From Clostridia bacterium (GTDB lineage: Bacteria > Bacillota > Clostridia > Oscillospirales > Acutalibacteraceae), in NCBI GenBank assembly GCA_017938985.1, contig JAGBAK010000058.1, positions 1 to 64,000 on the forward strand: DNA of 64,000 bases, read 5' to 3'. The notes beneath the pieces were generated by a model. It was given only the letters and a program-made list of their open reading frames with translations, was not told the origin of the DNA and searched no databases. Below are positions 8,053 through 17,522 of this stretch, one piece after another; within the stretch, counting starts at the first letter, position 1; every line of letters begins with the position of its first letter. The position numbers and the translations under genes are program-made.

Positions 8053-8958
8053 ATGAGTTCTTATAACAATATCAAGTCAATATGCACCGAAATCGGCTGT
8101 GAATACAGTGAAGGTGTAATGCTTTCTGCCCACACAAGCTTTAAAATCGGCGGCAAAGCGGATTTATTCGTTATGCCTGACACAACAGAAAAGCTTGCGG
8201 CGGTTATTTCTGCCTGCAAAAAGGATGAACTCAAAGTTCTTATTCTCGGCAAAGGCAGTAATCTGCTTGTATCTGACAACGGCTTTAAAGGTGTTGTTGT
8301 CAGCACAGGTGCGCTTGATAAGCTTGAACTTATTGATGAAACAACAGTTTATTGCCAGAGCGGAGTGACGCTCTCAAAGCTTTGCCGCTTCGCTCTGGAT
8401 AATTCGCTTACAGGTCTCGAATTTGCTTACGGCATTCCCGGCTCGGCAGGCGGTGCTGCTTATATGAACGCAGGCGCTTACGGCGGCGAAATGAAAGACG
8501 TTCTTTACAGATGCGACCATATTTCATCTGACGGCGAAACAGGCTCATTTGAATGTGACGAGCTTGATTTGAGCTACAGGCACAGCGTTTATTCAAAGTC
8601 TGACAAAACCGTTACAGCGCTTTATCTTAAGCTTCAGAAGGGCGATAAAACAGCCATTAAAGCAAAAATGGATGAGCTTATGGGTAAGCGACGTGATAAA
8701 CAACCGCTTGAATATCCCAGCGCAGGCAGCACTTTTAAAAGACCCGAGGGTCATTTTGCAGGCGCTTTGATTGAACAATGCGGTCTCAAAGGGTTCACCG
8801 TCGGCGGTGCTCAGGTCAGCCCAAAGCACGCAGGCTTTGTTGTTAACGTTGGCGGCGCAACTGCAAATGACGTTCTCGGTGTAATCAAACACTGTCAGAG
8901 CGTTGTTTTTGAGAATACGGGCGTTATGCTCGAACCCGAAGTTGAAATTACAGAATAG
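8053..8958 (+). CDS. murB: UDP-N-acetylenolpyruvoylglucosamine reductase
   Basis: Flavoenzyme that reduces UDP-GlcNAc-enolpyruvate to UDP-MurNAc in peptidoglycan precursor synthesis. 301 residues, normal length. FAD-binding ILGKGSNLLVSD and GLEFAYGIPGSAGGAAYMNA, the active-site YRHSVY, and the catalytic serine region YPSAGSTFKRP with a final ML-EPEVEI are visible. CGGAGG precedes the ATG. Translation is closely coupled to whiA, 12 bases on. Confidence 0.97.
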   Translation: MSSYNNIKSICTEIGCEYSEGVMLSAHTSFKIGGKADLFVMPDTTEKLAAVISACKKDELKVLILGKGSNLLVSDNGFKGVVVSTGALDKLELIDETTVYCQSGVTLSKLCRFALDNSLTGLEFAYGIPGSAGGAAYMNAGAYGGEMKDVLYRCDHISSDGETGSFECDELDLSYRHSVYSKSDKTVTALYLKLQKGDKTAIKAKMDELMGKRRDKQPLEYPSAGSTFKRPEGHFAGALIEQCGLKGFTVGGAQVSPKHAGFVVNVGGATANDVLGVIKHCQSVVFENTGVMLEPEVEITE

Positions 8959-8970
8959 GAGCGGAGATTG

Positions 8971-9870
8971 ATGTCATTTTCATCCGACGTAAAAAGTGAA
9001 CTTGCAAAAACCGAAAATCTCTTACCCTGTTGCTTTCACGCACAAGTCTACGGGCTTGTGCTTTTTGCTCATTTTTCAAAATACAATCTTTCAATAACAA
9101 CCGAAAACACGGATGTTTTTGATTTGTATTCATCCTATATAAACGATTACTGCGGCGTTAATACATATATCAGCGACGGCAGCAACAAAAAGCTTACCGC
9201 TTACGTCAAAACGGATGAAGAAAAATCAAAGGTATTCGAGAAATTCGGCCACGAATTAAAAGAGCCTACTCTGCGCATAAACAGGGCAAATATCAGCGAA
9301 GAATGCTGCGCATCTTCATTCCTCAGAGGTGTTTTTCTTGCTTGCGGCACGGTAACCGCACCCGAAAGAAGCTATCATCTTGAGTTTGTTGTACCTTATA
9401 AAAAGCTAAGTCTTGATTTCATTCACTTTCTTGAAGAACTTGGTCTTTCTCCCAAATATATTAACCGTAAGGGCAATCATATCGTCTATTTCAAAGACAG
9501 CGAAAGCATTGAGGATATTCTTGCCATCATCGGCGCACAGGAAGCCTCGCTTTACGTTATGGGTATCAAGATTGAAAAAGACGTCAAGAATAAGGTTAAC
9601 AGAAAGCTCAATTTTGAGCTTTCAAACATCAACAAAACCGTTGATGCCGCAAATGCACAGGTTGAAGCCATTGAGTTTATTGAGAAAAAATGCGGCATTA
9701 ATTCGTTGCCCGATAATCTGCAGGAAATTGCACGTTTAAGAATTGAAAACCCCGAAGCAAGTCTGCGTGACCTTGGTCAGCTTTTGGACGAGCCTCTTTC
9801 TCGCTCGGGTGTCAACCACCGACTTGCAAAAATAGTAAGCTTCGCCGAAAAATTAAAGGCGGGAGGATAA
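8971..9870 (+). CDS. whiA: WhiA-type DNA-binding regulator
   Basis: WhiA, 299 residues: a LAGLIDADG-like N-terminal domain and a C-terminal helix-turn-helix (segment SLRDLGQLLDEPLSRSGVNH). The family regulates sporulation in actinomycetes and affects division and chromosome segregation in Firmicutes. The start MSFSSDVKSELAK is typical, with AGGAGCGGAG upstream; a TTG one codon earlier is possible. In many Firmicutes rapZ and yvcK lie between murB and whiA; here whiA follows murB directly. dnaE starts 1 base after its stop. Confidence 0.95.
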   Translation: MSFSSDVKSELAKTENLLPCCFHAQVYGLVLFAHFSKYNLSITTENTDVFDLYSSYINDYCGVNTYISDGSNKKLTAYVKTDEEKSKVFEKFGHELKEPTLRINRANISEECCASSFLRGVFLACGTVTAPERSYHLEFVVPYKKLSLDFIHFLEELGLSPKYINRKGNHIVYFKDSESIEDILAIIGAQEASLYVMGIKIEKDVKNKVNRKLNFELSNINKTVDAANAQVEAIEFIEKKCGINSLPDNLQEIARLRIENPEASLRDLGQLLDEPLSRSGVNHRLAKIVSFAEKLKAGG

Positions 9871-9871
9871 T

Positions 9872-12800
9872 ATGGCTTTCACTCATCTGCACGTACACAG
9901 TGAATACAGTCTGCTTGACGGCGCTTGCAGAATTGAACCTATGCTCGAAAAAATCAAGAGCATGGGGCAGACCTCTGTTGCCATAACGGACCACGGTGTA
10001 ATGTACGGAGTGATTGATTTTTATAAAGCCGCACTCAAGAATGGGATTAAGCCTGTTATCGGCTGCGAGGTCTACGTTGCCGCAAGGTCAAGATTTGATA
10101 AAGTACACGGTCTTGATAACGAAAGATACCACCTTGTTCTGCTCTGCAAGAACAACACAGGCTATAAAAACCTTATTAAGCTTGTTTCCGAAGGCTGGGT
10201 CAACGGATTTTATACCAAACCCAGAGTTGATAAGGATATTCTTGAAAAATACAGCGAGGGTCTTATTGCTCTTTCAGGGTGCCTTGCAGGCGAAGTTTCA
10301 AGGAATCTGCTTCAGGGCGACTATGATGCCGCAAAGAAAACCGCTCTGTGGTATAACAGCGTTTTCGGCGAGGGTAATTATTACCTTGAAATTCAGAATC
10401 ACGGTCTTGAAGAGCAGCTCAGAATCAATTCCGATTTAATACGCCTTTCAAGAGAAACAGGCATTCCTCTTGTCGCAACAAACGATGCCCATTACGTTAA
10501 TAAAGAAGATTATAAAATGCAGCAGGTGCTTATCTGCATTCAGACCAACCACACACTCGGAGAGGACACGGGTCTTGAATTCGGCACAGAGGAATTTTAT
10601 CTCAAGAGTGAAGAAGAAATGCTTGAGGCCTTTCCGCAGTGTCCCGAAGCGGTTGCGAATACCGCTCTGATCGCCGAGCGATGCAACGTTGAGTTTGAAT
10701 TCGGCAAAACAAAGCTTCCTCATTTTGAAGTACCCGCAGGTTGGGACCATTTTGATTGGTTTTCAATGCTCTGCAATAAAGGACTTGTTGAGCGTTACGG
10801 CGAAAATCCGCCCAAGGAATACAGAGACAGGCTGAACTATGAGCTTGACGTCATAAACCGTATGGGCTACGTTGATTATTACCTCATAGTCCACGATTTT
10901 ATCAGACAAGCCAAAGATATGGGCATTCCCGTCGGTCCGGGCAGAGGTTCGGGTGCAGCAAGTATATGCGCTTACTGTATCGGTATAACAGGCATTGACC
11001 CAATGAAGCACAGCCTGCTCTTCGAGCGTTTTCTTAACCCCGAAAGAGTCAGTATGCCCGACTTCGACGTTGACTTCTGCTATGAAAGACGCGGCGAAGT
11101 AATAGATTACGTTATCGAGAAATACGGCGCCGACCACGTTGCGCAGATTGTTACCTTCGGTACTCTTGCGGCAAAGCTTGCCGTCAGAGACGTCGGCAGA
11201 GCAATGGGTATGCCGTATTCCGTTGTTGATAACATTGCAAAACAGATTCCCAACGAGCTTAATATTACGCTCGATAAAGCGCTCAAACGCTCCGTTGAGT
11301 TCAGAACACTTTATGAGAGCGATGAATCCGCAAAAGAACTTATCGACCTTGCAAGAAAGGTTGAGGGTATGCCGCGCCACGCTTCAACCCACGCTGCAGG
11401 TGTTGTTATTACTCACGACCCCGTTGAAAGCTACGTACCGCTTGCAAGGAACGATGAAGCAATAGTAACGCAGTTCCCGATGACAACTCTTGAAGAGTTG
11501 GGACTGCTTAAAATGGATTTCCTCGGTTTGAGAACGCTTACGGTTATCAGTTCAGCCGAGAAAATGATTAAAAAATATAACCCCGATTTTGATATAAACA
11601 CAATTTACCTTGAGGATAAGGCTGTTTTTGAAATGATGTGCGCCGCACAGACCGAAGGCGTATTTCAGTTTGAATCCGCCGGTATGCGTAGTGTTCTTTC
11701 ACAGCTTAAACCCGAAAGCATCGAGGATCTGATTGCCGTCATTTCGCTTTACAGACCGGGTCCCATGGATTCAATTCCGACTTATATTGAAAACAGGCAT
11801 AATCCGTCAAAGGTAACCTATAAAACTCCCGAACTCAAGAGCATTCTTGACGTTACTTACGGATGTATGGTTTATCAGGAGCAGGTTATGCAGATTTGCC
11901 GTGAGCTTGCCGGCTATTCTTACGGCAGGGCGGATATTGTCCGCCGTGCAATGAGCAAGAAAAAGCACGACGTTATGCTCAAAGAACGTGAGCATTTTAT
12001 TCACGGTATGACCGATGAAAAGGGCAACATCATCTGCGAAGGTGCGGTCAGAAGGGGAGTCAGCGAAAAAGCCGCCAATGAAATTTTTGACGAAATGATG
12101 TCGTTTGCATCATACGCTTTCAACAAGGCTCACGCCGCCGCTTATGCCTACGTTGCCTATCAGACGGCTTATCTCAAATGTCACTATCCCTGTGAATTTC
12201 TTGCTGCGCTCCTCACAAGCTTTCTTGACAAAACCGATAAGGTTGTTCAGTATATCAATGAATGCACGAAGCTCGGCATTAAGATACTTCCGCCTCACGT
12301 CAATGAAAGCGGCGAAACGTTCACCGTTTCAAACGGTAACATTCATTTCAGCCTTACCGCAGTCAAAAATCTTGGCAGAGGTTTTATCCGCAGACTGACC
12401 GAGGAACGTGAAAAAAACGGCAAATTCAAAGATTTTTATGATTTCTGCAAACGTATGCACGGCAAAGATTTTAACCGCAGGGCAATAGAAAGTCTTATCA
12501 AATGCGGTGCGTTTGACGGACTTGGTGCAAACAGAAAACAGATGACGCTCGTTGTTGATGATATCATTGAGGAGCTTGAAAACGAAAGACGCCGTAACGT
12601 TGACGGTCAGATCGGATTCGGCGATTTGACCGCAAGCTATGAAGAAGCCTATGAACCTGTTTCCGGCGCATTTGCTTATCCCGAAGCAGAAGAATTTCCG
12701 AAAGATTTGCTTCTGAAATATGAAAAAGAAGTTTCGGGAATGTATCTTTCGGGTCACCCGATGGCTGACTACCTGCCGGTATCACAAAAACTTCACTGTG

Positions 12801-13375
12801 CAAGGATTGATGACATACTGAGCGGTGAAGTTTATAAAGATAACGAGCGTGTGCTTGTTCTCGGTCTTATCAGCTCAGTTAAAAAGAAGATAACCAAAAA
12901 CGATTCAACAATGGCTTTTCTGGATTTTGAAGATAATTCAGGAGCAATTGAGGTTATCGTTTTTCCGAAAACATTGATGGAAAAGCCTGCAATGTTCTAT
13001 GAAGGAAATATCGTTCTGCTTCGCGGCAGAGTGAGTATGCGTGAAGACGAGGATACCAAAATCGTCTGCGAGTCGGTTGAAAAATGTCCCGATTCAAGCA
13101 ACATTCCCGAAACCGAACAGCCTGCAGAGCAAAAGCAATCGGGCAAAAAAGTCAAAGGCTTGTTCCTGCGTTTCGATAATGCGTCGTCACCGCAAATTGA
13201 ATGCTGCCGCAAGCTTCTTGCCATTTTTGACGGCAACGTTCCCTTGTTCTATTATTTTGCCGACGTCAAAGAATATAAGCGAAATCCTTTAGGGCAGAAT
13301 ATAGATGTGAACGATGTTTTATTGCGTGAACTGCGAAAAATCCTCGGCGATTCCAACGTAATTTACAATCAATAA
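9872..13375 (+). CDS. dnaE: DNA polymerase III subunit alpha (DnaE type)
   Basis: Replicative polymerase of 1,167 residues. The PHP domain starts at the N-terminus (FTHLHVHSEYSLLDGACRIE, ITDHGVMYG). The polymerase core includes GPGRGSGAASICAYCIGITG and the catalytic aspartates in MPDFDVDFCYERR. The helix-hairpin-helix region and an OB fold follow (RVLVLGLISSVKKKITKNDS). This is the DnaE1/DnaE3 group rather than PolC, since no exonuclease insertion is present. GGGAGG overlaps the end of whiA and precedes the ATG. Confidence 0.96.
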   Translation: MAFTHLHVHSEYSLLDGACRIEPMLEKIKSMGQTSVAITDHGVMYGVIDFYKAALKNGIKPVIGCEVYVAARSRFDKVHGLDNERYHLVLLCKNNTGYKNLIKLVSEGWVNGFYTKPRVDKDILEKYSEGLIALSGCLAGEVSRNLLQGDYDAAKKTALWYNSVFGEGNYYLEIQNHGLEEQLRINSDLIRLSRETGIPLVATNDAHYVNKEDYKMQQVLICIQTNHTLGEDTGLEFGTEEFYLKSEEEMLEAFPQCPEAVANTALIAERCNVEFEFGKTKLPHFEVPAGWDHFDWFSMLCNKGLVERYGENPPKEYRDRLNYELDVINRMGYVDYYLIVHDFIRQAKDMGIPVGPGRGSGAASICAYCIGITGIDPMKHSLLFERFLNPERVSMPDFDVDFCYERRGEVIDYVIEKYGADHVAQIVTFGTLAAKLAVRDVGRAMGMPYSVVDNIAKQIPNELNITLDKALKRSVEFRTLYESDESAKELIDLARKVEGMPRHASTHAAGVVITHDPVESYVPLARNDEAIVTQFPMTTLEELGLLKMDFLGLRTLTVISSAEKMIKKYNPDFDINTIYLEDKAVFEMMCAAQTEGVFQFESAGMRSVLSQLKPESIEDLIAVISLYRPGPMDSIPTYIENRHNPSKVTYKTPELKSILDVTYGCMVYQEQVMQICRELAGYSYGRADIVRRAMSKKKHDVMLKEREHFIHGMTDEKGNIICEGAVRRGVSEKAANEIFDEMMSFASYAFNKAHAAAYAYVAYQTAYLKCHYPCEFLAALLTSFLDKTDKVVQYINECTKLGIKILPPHVNESGETFTVSNGNIHFSLTAVKNLGRGFIRRLTEEREKNGKFKDFYDFCKRMHGKDFNRRAIESLIKCGAFDGLGANRKQMTLVVDDIIEELENERRRNVDGQIGFGDLTASYEEAYEPVSGAFAYPEAEEFPKDLLLKYEKEVSGMYLSGHPMADYLPVSQKLHCARIDDILSGEVYKDNERVLVLGLISSVKKKITKNDSTMAFLDFEDNSGAIEVIVFPKTLMEKPAMFYEGNIVLLRGRVSMREDEDTKIVCESVEKCPDSSNIPETEQPAEQKQSGKKVKGLFLRFDNASSPQIECCRKLLAIFDGNVPLFYYFADVKEYKRNPLGQNIDVNDVLLRELRKILGDSNVIYNQ

Positions 13376-13402
13376 CTTTTTTGTCAAAATCTGTTATAAT
13401 AA

Positions 13403-13431
13403 TTGACTTTATGTAATAAAAAGTGTATTAT
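13403..13431 (+). promoter_or_regulatory. Promoter of pfkA
   Basis: TTGACT at 13403-13408, 17-base spacer, TATTAT at 13426-13431, 33 bases before the pfkA start. The intergenic region has no terminator for dnaE, so readthrough is also possible. Confidence 0.7.
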
Positions 13432-13464
13432 ATTTCGTGAACAATTTTAAGGAGAGTATTATAA

Positions 13465-14427
13465 ATGAAAACTATTGGTGTTTTAACAAGCGGCGGCGAC
13501 GCTCCCGGTATGAATGCGGCAATCCGTGCCGTTGTAAGAACTGCCTGTGAGAACGGTATGAAGGTTTACGGTATCAACAGAGGCTATGCAGGTCTTATTG
13601 AAGAAGATATCCGTGAGCTCAATATAAGAAGCGTTTCAGATATTATCCACAGAGGCGGAACAATGCTCCACTCTGCAAGATGCCTTGCTTTCAAAGAAGA
13701 AGCAGGTATGCAGAAAGCAATTGCAACTTGCCGCAAATACGGCATCGAAGGCATTGTTGTTATCGGCGGCGACGGCTCATTCAGAGGCGCAAGAGACCTT
13801 TCTCTCAGAGGCGTTCCCTGCATTGCCATTCCCGGCACAATTGATAACGATATCGTAAGCACCGACTATACAATCGGCTACGATACCTGCCTTAACACAA
13901 TTATGCAGATGGTTGACAGAGTCAGAGACACTGTTGAATCTCACAGCCGTTGCATCGTTGTTGAGGTTATGGGTAACAGATGCGGCGACCTTACGCTCAA
14001 CGCAGGTATTGCTGTTGGTGCAACCGCAATCGTAATCCCCGAAATCAGCTGCGATATTGAAAAGCACGTTATCGAAAGAATCAAGAGAACACAGAAAACA
14101 GATAAAAGACACTTCATCGTTATGGTTGCCGAAGGCATCGGCGGCGTTGAAGCTCTTGCAAGAAAGATTGAACAGGAATGCGGCGTTGAATCAAGAGCAA
14201 TCGTTCTCGGTCACGTTCAGCGCGGCGGTTCACCCACAGTTAAAGACAGAGTTGTTGCAAGCCAGATGGGTTACTATGCAGTTCAGAAGCTTATCGCAGG
14301 TGAAAGCAACAGAGTTATCGTTCTCAAGGATGATAAAATTGCTGATTACGATATCTATGAAGCACTCTGTATGAAAAAAGCTGTTGACGACAACCTCTAT
14401 AAGGTTGCTCACGAAATTTCAATCTGA
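13465..14427 (+). CDS. pfkA: ATP-dependent 6-phosphofructokinase
   Basis: Converts fructose 6-phosphate to fructose 1,6-bisphosphate, 320 residues as in the bacterial tetrameric enzyme. The ATP loop GVLTSGGDAPGMNAAIRAVV, GGDGS (Gly after Asp marks ATP rather than pyrophosphate use) and the catalytic PGTIDND segment are present, as is the sugar-binding MGNRCGDLTL. AAGGAG precedes the ATG. pcrA follows after 8 bases and probably shares the transcript. Confidence 0.97.
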   Translation: MKTIGVLTSGGDAPGMNAAIRAVVRTACENGMKVYGINRGYAGLIEEDIRELNIRSVSDIIHRGGTMLHSARCLAFKEEAGMQKAIATCRKYGIEGIVVIGGDGSFRGARDLSLRGVPCIAIPGTIDNDIVSTDYTIGYDTCLNTIMQMVDRVRDTVESHSRCIVVEVMGNRCGDLTLNAGIAVGATAIVIPEISCDIEKHVIERIKRTQKTDKRHFIVMVAEGIGGVEALARKIEQECGVESRAIVLGHVQRGGSPTVKDRVVASQMGYYAVQKLIAGESNRVIVLKDDKIADYDIYEALCMKKAVDDNLYKVAHEISI

Positions 14428-14435
14428 GGTAAACG

Positions 14436-16796
14436 ATGGTTTCAACAGAATTTCTTCAGCTTCGCAGAAAAATCATTGCGAAGGATTTTAAATCACTTAA
14501 TGATATGCAAAAAAAGGCGGTCCTTTCTACGGAGGGACCGCTTTTGGTGCTTGCAGGTGCAGGAAGCGGCAAAACAACCGTACTTGTTAACCGCATAGCA
14601 AATTTAATTAAATACGGCAAGGCTTATTACAGCGACTATTGCCGCTATGAACCCACTGACAGCGAAATGGCGCTTATGCGTGCCGTTGCAGACGGAGTTA
14701 TTGAGGACGTTTTTGATATTGAACATCTTCTAAAAGTTGATGCCGCAAAGCCTTGGGAGATTCTTGCCATCACTTTCACAAACAAAGCTGCAGGTGAACT
14801 CAAAGAAAGACTTGAAAAGATGCTCGGTCCCGATGCACTTGATATCTGGGCAAGCACGTTCCACTCTGCCTGCGTGCGTATTCTGCGCAGAAATGCCGAA
14901 TATATCGGTTTTTCTTCAAACTTCACTATCTATGACACCGATGACAGCAAGCGTGTTATAAAAGATTGTATAAAGCAGCTCGGCTTCAGCGACAAAATCA
15001 TCACTCCCAAGGGTGTGCTTTCAGAAATCAGCCGCGCCAAGGATATGCTGATTTCGCCCGATGAGTACATAAAAGAAAACTATATGGATTTAAGAAAAAG
15101 AAATATAGGCTCTGTTTATGAAGCTTATCAGGCAAGGCTCAAAAACGGCGATGCAATGGATTTTGACGATATCATTGTCAACACGGTTCGTCTTTTGCAG
15201 AATAATCCCGAGGTGCTGGAGTTTTATCAGCGCCGCTTCAAATACATTATGGTTGACGAATATCAGGACACCAACCACGCCCAATATCTGCTCACATCGC
15301 TTCTTGCAGGCGGCTGGGGCAACATCTGCGTTGTTGGTGACGATGACCAGAGTATTTATAAATTCAGAGGCGCAACAATTGAAAATATCTTAAGCTTTGA
15401 ACACGAATATAAAAACGCAAAGGTAATCCGCCTTGAGCAGAATTACCGTTCAACCCAGAATATTCTTGACGCCGCCAACAAAGTTATTGCCAACAATGAA
15501 AACAGAAAAGGTAAAAATCTCTGGACAGATAACGGAAGCGGCGACCTGATTAATTATCACACTGCCGAATCTGACCGTGACGAAGGCTTCTTTATTGCCG
15601 ATAAGGTGCTTGACGGTATCAGAAACGGCAGAAAATACAGTGATTTTGCCGTTCTTTACAGAATGAACTCACAGTCCAACCTTGTGGAACAGTCATTCGT
15701 TAGAATGGGTATTCCTTACCGCATTATCGGCGGACACAAATTCTATGACCGTAAAGAAATCAAGGATGCGCTTGCGTACCTGAGCATTATCGCAAACCCC
15801 AATGACGGAGTCAGGCTTCAGCGAATCATCAATGAACCCAAGAGGGGAATCGGCGACACTTCCGTTGCCGCAGCACAGGAGATTGCAGACGGTCTCGGAA
15901 TAAGCCTTTTTGAGGTTATCAAATCAGCCGATCAGTTCCCGAAGCTGAGCCGTTGCGCAAAGAAAATGCGTGAATTTGCCGATATGATTGAAGGCTTTAT
16001 TGAAGATCAGGACAGCCTTGAGCTTTCAGAGCTTTTCAAAAAGGTTATGGGCGACACAGGATATATCCAGTATCTTGCGCTTGATAAAGAGACTTATGAA
16101 GACAGAGCCGCAAACCTTGACGAACTTTCAAACAACCTACTGCGTTTTTCAAGGGATAACGAGGGCGCAACGCTCAACGATTTCCTGCAGGAAGTTGCTT
16201 TGATGACGGATATTGATAATTACAATGCCGACGCCGAAACCGTTGTTATGATGACGGTTCACTCTGCGAAAGGACTTGAATTCCCCGTTGTTTTCCTTGC
16301 AGGTATGGAAGAAACAATCTTCCCCTCAATGATGTCTTCAATGGGCGGCGACGATGAAATTGAGGAAGAACGCAGACTTGCTTACGTTGGTATCACACGA
16401 GCCAAACAACAGCTCTATCTTACCCGAGCGAGAACACGCATTCTCTTCGGTTCAACAAAATTCAATCCGCCGTCGCGCTTTATAAATGAAATCCCTGACA
16501 GCCTGCTTGAAAAAACGGGCGAAACAATTCAGCGTTCTCAGTCCTTCGGAATACCTTCGCAAAGCAGAGCGCAGCAACCCTCAAGAGGCTTTTCCGCTCC
16601 CGTATCTTCATTCAAACCACCTGTCAAAAACGAAACAGTCTTCAACGTTGGCGACACTGTTTTGCATAAAGCATACGGTGAAGGTATCGTTCTGAGTGCA
16701 AAAGCTATGGGTAACGATACGTTGCTTGAAATTGCGTTTACCGCTGCAGGCACGAAGAAGATTATGGCAAACTACGCTAAAATTGAAAAGAAATAA
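14436..16796 (+). CDS. pcrA: ATP-dependent DNA helicase PcrA/UvrD
   Basis: Superfamily 1A 3'-5' helicase, 786 residues, for repair and plasmid/replication fork processing. Motif I GAGSGKTT (41-48), Ia ITFTNKAA, II VDEYQDTN, III GDDDQSIYKFRGA, and VI VGITRAKQQLYLTRAR are present, ending in the C-terminal domain that binds RNA polymerase in PcrA (VGDTVLHKAYGEGIVLS). About 47 residues are inserted between motif I and Ia (59-106). The start GAGGT-ATG is weak but coupled to pfkA. Confidence 0.96.
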   Translation: MVSTEFLQLRRKIIAKDFKSLNDMQKKAVLSTEGPLLVLAGAGSGKTTVLVNRIANLIKYGKAYYSDYCRYEPTDSEMALMRAVADGVIEDVFDIEHLLKVDAAKPWEILAITFTNKAAGELKERLEKMLGPDALDIWASTFHSACVRILRRNAEYIGFSSNFTIYDTDDSKRVIKDCIKQLGFSDKIITPKGVLSEISRAKDMLISPDEYIKENYMDLRKRNIGSVYEAYQARLKNGDAMDFDDIIVNTVRLLQNNPEVLEFYQRRFKYIMVDEYQDTNHAQYLLTSLLAGGWGNICVVGDDDQSIYKFRGATIENILSFEHEYKNAKVIRLEQNYRSTQNILDAANKVIANNENRKGKNLWTDNGSGDLINYHTAESDRDEGFFIADKVLDGIRNGRKYSDFAVLYRMNSQSNLVEQSFVRMGIPYRIIGGHKFYDRKEIKDALAYLSIIANPNDGVRLQRIINEPKRGIGDTSVAAAQEIADGLGISLFEVIKSADQFPKLSRCAKKMREFADMIEGFIEDQDSLELSELFKKVMGDTGYIQYLALDKETYEDRAANLDELSNNLLRFSRDNEGATLNDFLQEVALMTDIDNYNADAETVVMMTVHSAKGLEFPVVFLAGMEETIFPSMMSSMGGDDEIEEERRLAYVGITRAKQQLYLTRARTRILFGSTKFNPPSRFINEIPDSLLEKTGETIQRSQSFGIPSQSRAQQPSRGFSAPVSSFKPPVKNETVFNVGDTVLHKAYGEGIVLSAKAMGNDTLLEIAFTAAGTKKIMANYAKIEKK

Positions 16797-16802
16797 TAAA
16801 TT

Positions 16803-16829
16803 AAGGAGCAGAATATTCTGCTCCTTTTT
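16803..16829 (+). terminator. Terminator after pcrA
   Basis: A perfect 24-base palindrome (AAGGAGCAGAAT and its complement, 16803-16826) runs directly into TTTT. Confidence 0.85.
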
Positions 16830-16830
16830 A

Positions 16831-16858
16831 TCATAAAAACGGGACTTGCTCATATAAT
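16831..16858 (+). promoter_or_regulatory. Candidate sigma-E promoter of spoIIM
   Basis: TCATAAA (16831-16837), 13-base spacer, CATATAAT (16851-16858) resembles the mother-cell sigma-E consensus (TCATATT, 13-15, CATACAAT). It lies 31 bases before spoIIM, a known sigma-E target in Bacillus. Inferred from sequence pattern only. Confidence 0.55.
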
Positions 16859-16889
16859 TTACCATAAGTCATTACAACGGAGGTAAAAA

Positions 16890-17522
16890 ATGGGCAAGTC
16901 TGAATATAAATACAAGGTATATGACGGAAAAATAATCAAAGAAATGCTTGAAAATTCACGGGTATTCGTACTTTTGCTTTTGTTTGCAGGCGGAATAACC
17001 GTGGGCGCGCTGTCGCTGAAAAAAGACAATGAATTAATCATGCAAATCCAATCTTTCGTCGGCTCTTTTGCCTTGCAGAGAGCAGGGCAGGGGGGCTTGA
17101 ACATTTTTGTCAATTCCCTGCTCGTAAACGCAACGTTTTCTTTAGCCGCAGTATTCTTCAGCTTTTCCGTTATAGGTTATCCGTTTATTCTTATGCTTCC
17201 GTTTGCCAGAGGTCTTGCAGTCGGCGTGGTCGGAGGTTATCTTTATACCGTTTATAAATTCACGGGACTCGGATATTGCATACTTATGATTTATCCGGGT
17301 GCAATTCTCAGCGTAGCGATGCTTCTGCTGATTTTTAACGAAAGCTGTGAATACAGCAAAAACGTTTATTCAAAAGCAATTCTCGGCAGAGGACAGTTTG
17401 AAAAGAACGAAACAAGATATTTTCTGATAAGAATATTGATATTCACTGCAATTTCAGCTTCAGGCGCACTTGCAGACGCAGCAGGTGCAAGACTATTCAG
17501 CAGATTTTTTACGCTTGCTTAA
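16890..17522 (+). CDS. spoIIM: Stage II sporulation protein M
   Basis: Multi-pass membrane protein, 210 residues, of the SpoIIM/DUF95 family. In Bacillus SpoIIM works with SpoIID and SpoIIP in septal peptidoglycan breakdown during engulfment. About five hydrophobic segments are visible (for example FVLLLLFAGGITVGAL, FSLAAVFFSFSVIGYPFIL). The glycine-rich GLAVGVVGGYL and LMIYPGAILSVAML match the family core. CGGAGG precedes the ATG, with a sigma-E-like promoter upstream. The last 30 bases overlap the 3' end of the converging xerD gene. Confidence 0.9.
   Translation: MGKSEYKYKVYDGKIIKEMLENSRVFVLLLLFAGGITVGALSLKKDNELIMQIQSFVGSFALQRAGQGGLNIFVNSLLVNATFSLAAVFFSFSVIGYPFILMLPFARGLAVGVVGGYLYTVYKFTGLGYCILMIYPGAILSVAMLLLIFNESCEYSKNVYSKAILGRGQFEKNETRYFLIRILIFTAISASGALADAAGARLFSRFFTLA

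Noticed and set aside
10763..11380. 205-codon minus-strand ORF inside dnaE
   Set aside because: Lies opposite the conserved polymerase core with no promoter or ribosome site; a shadow frame.
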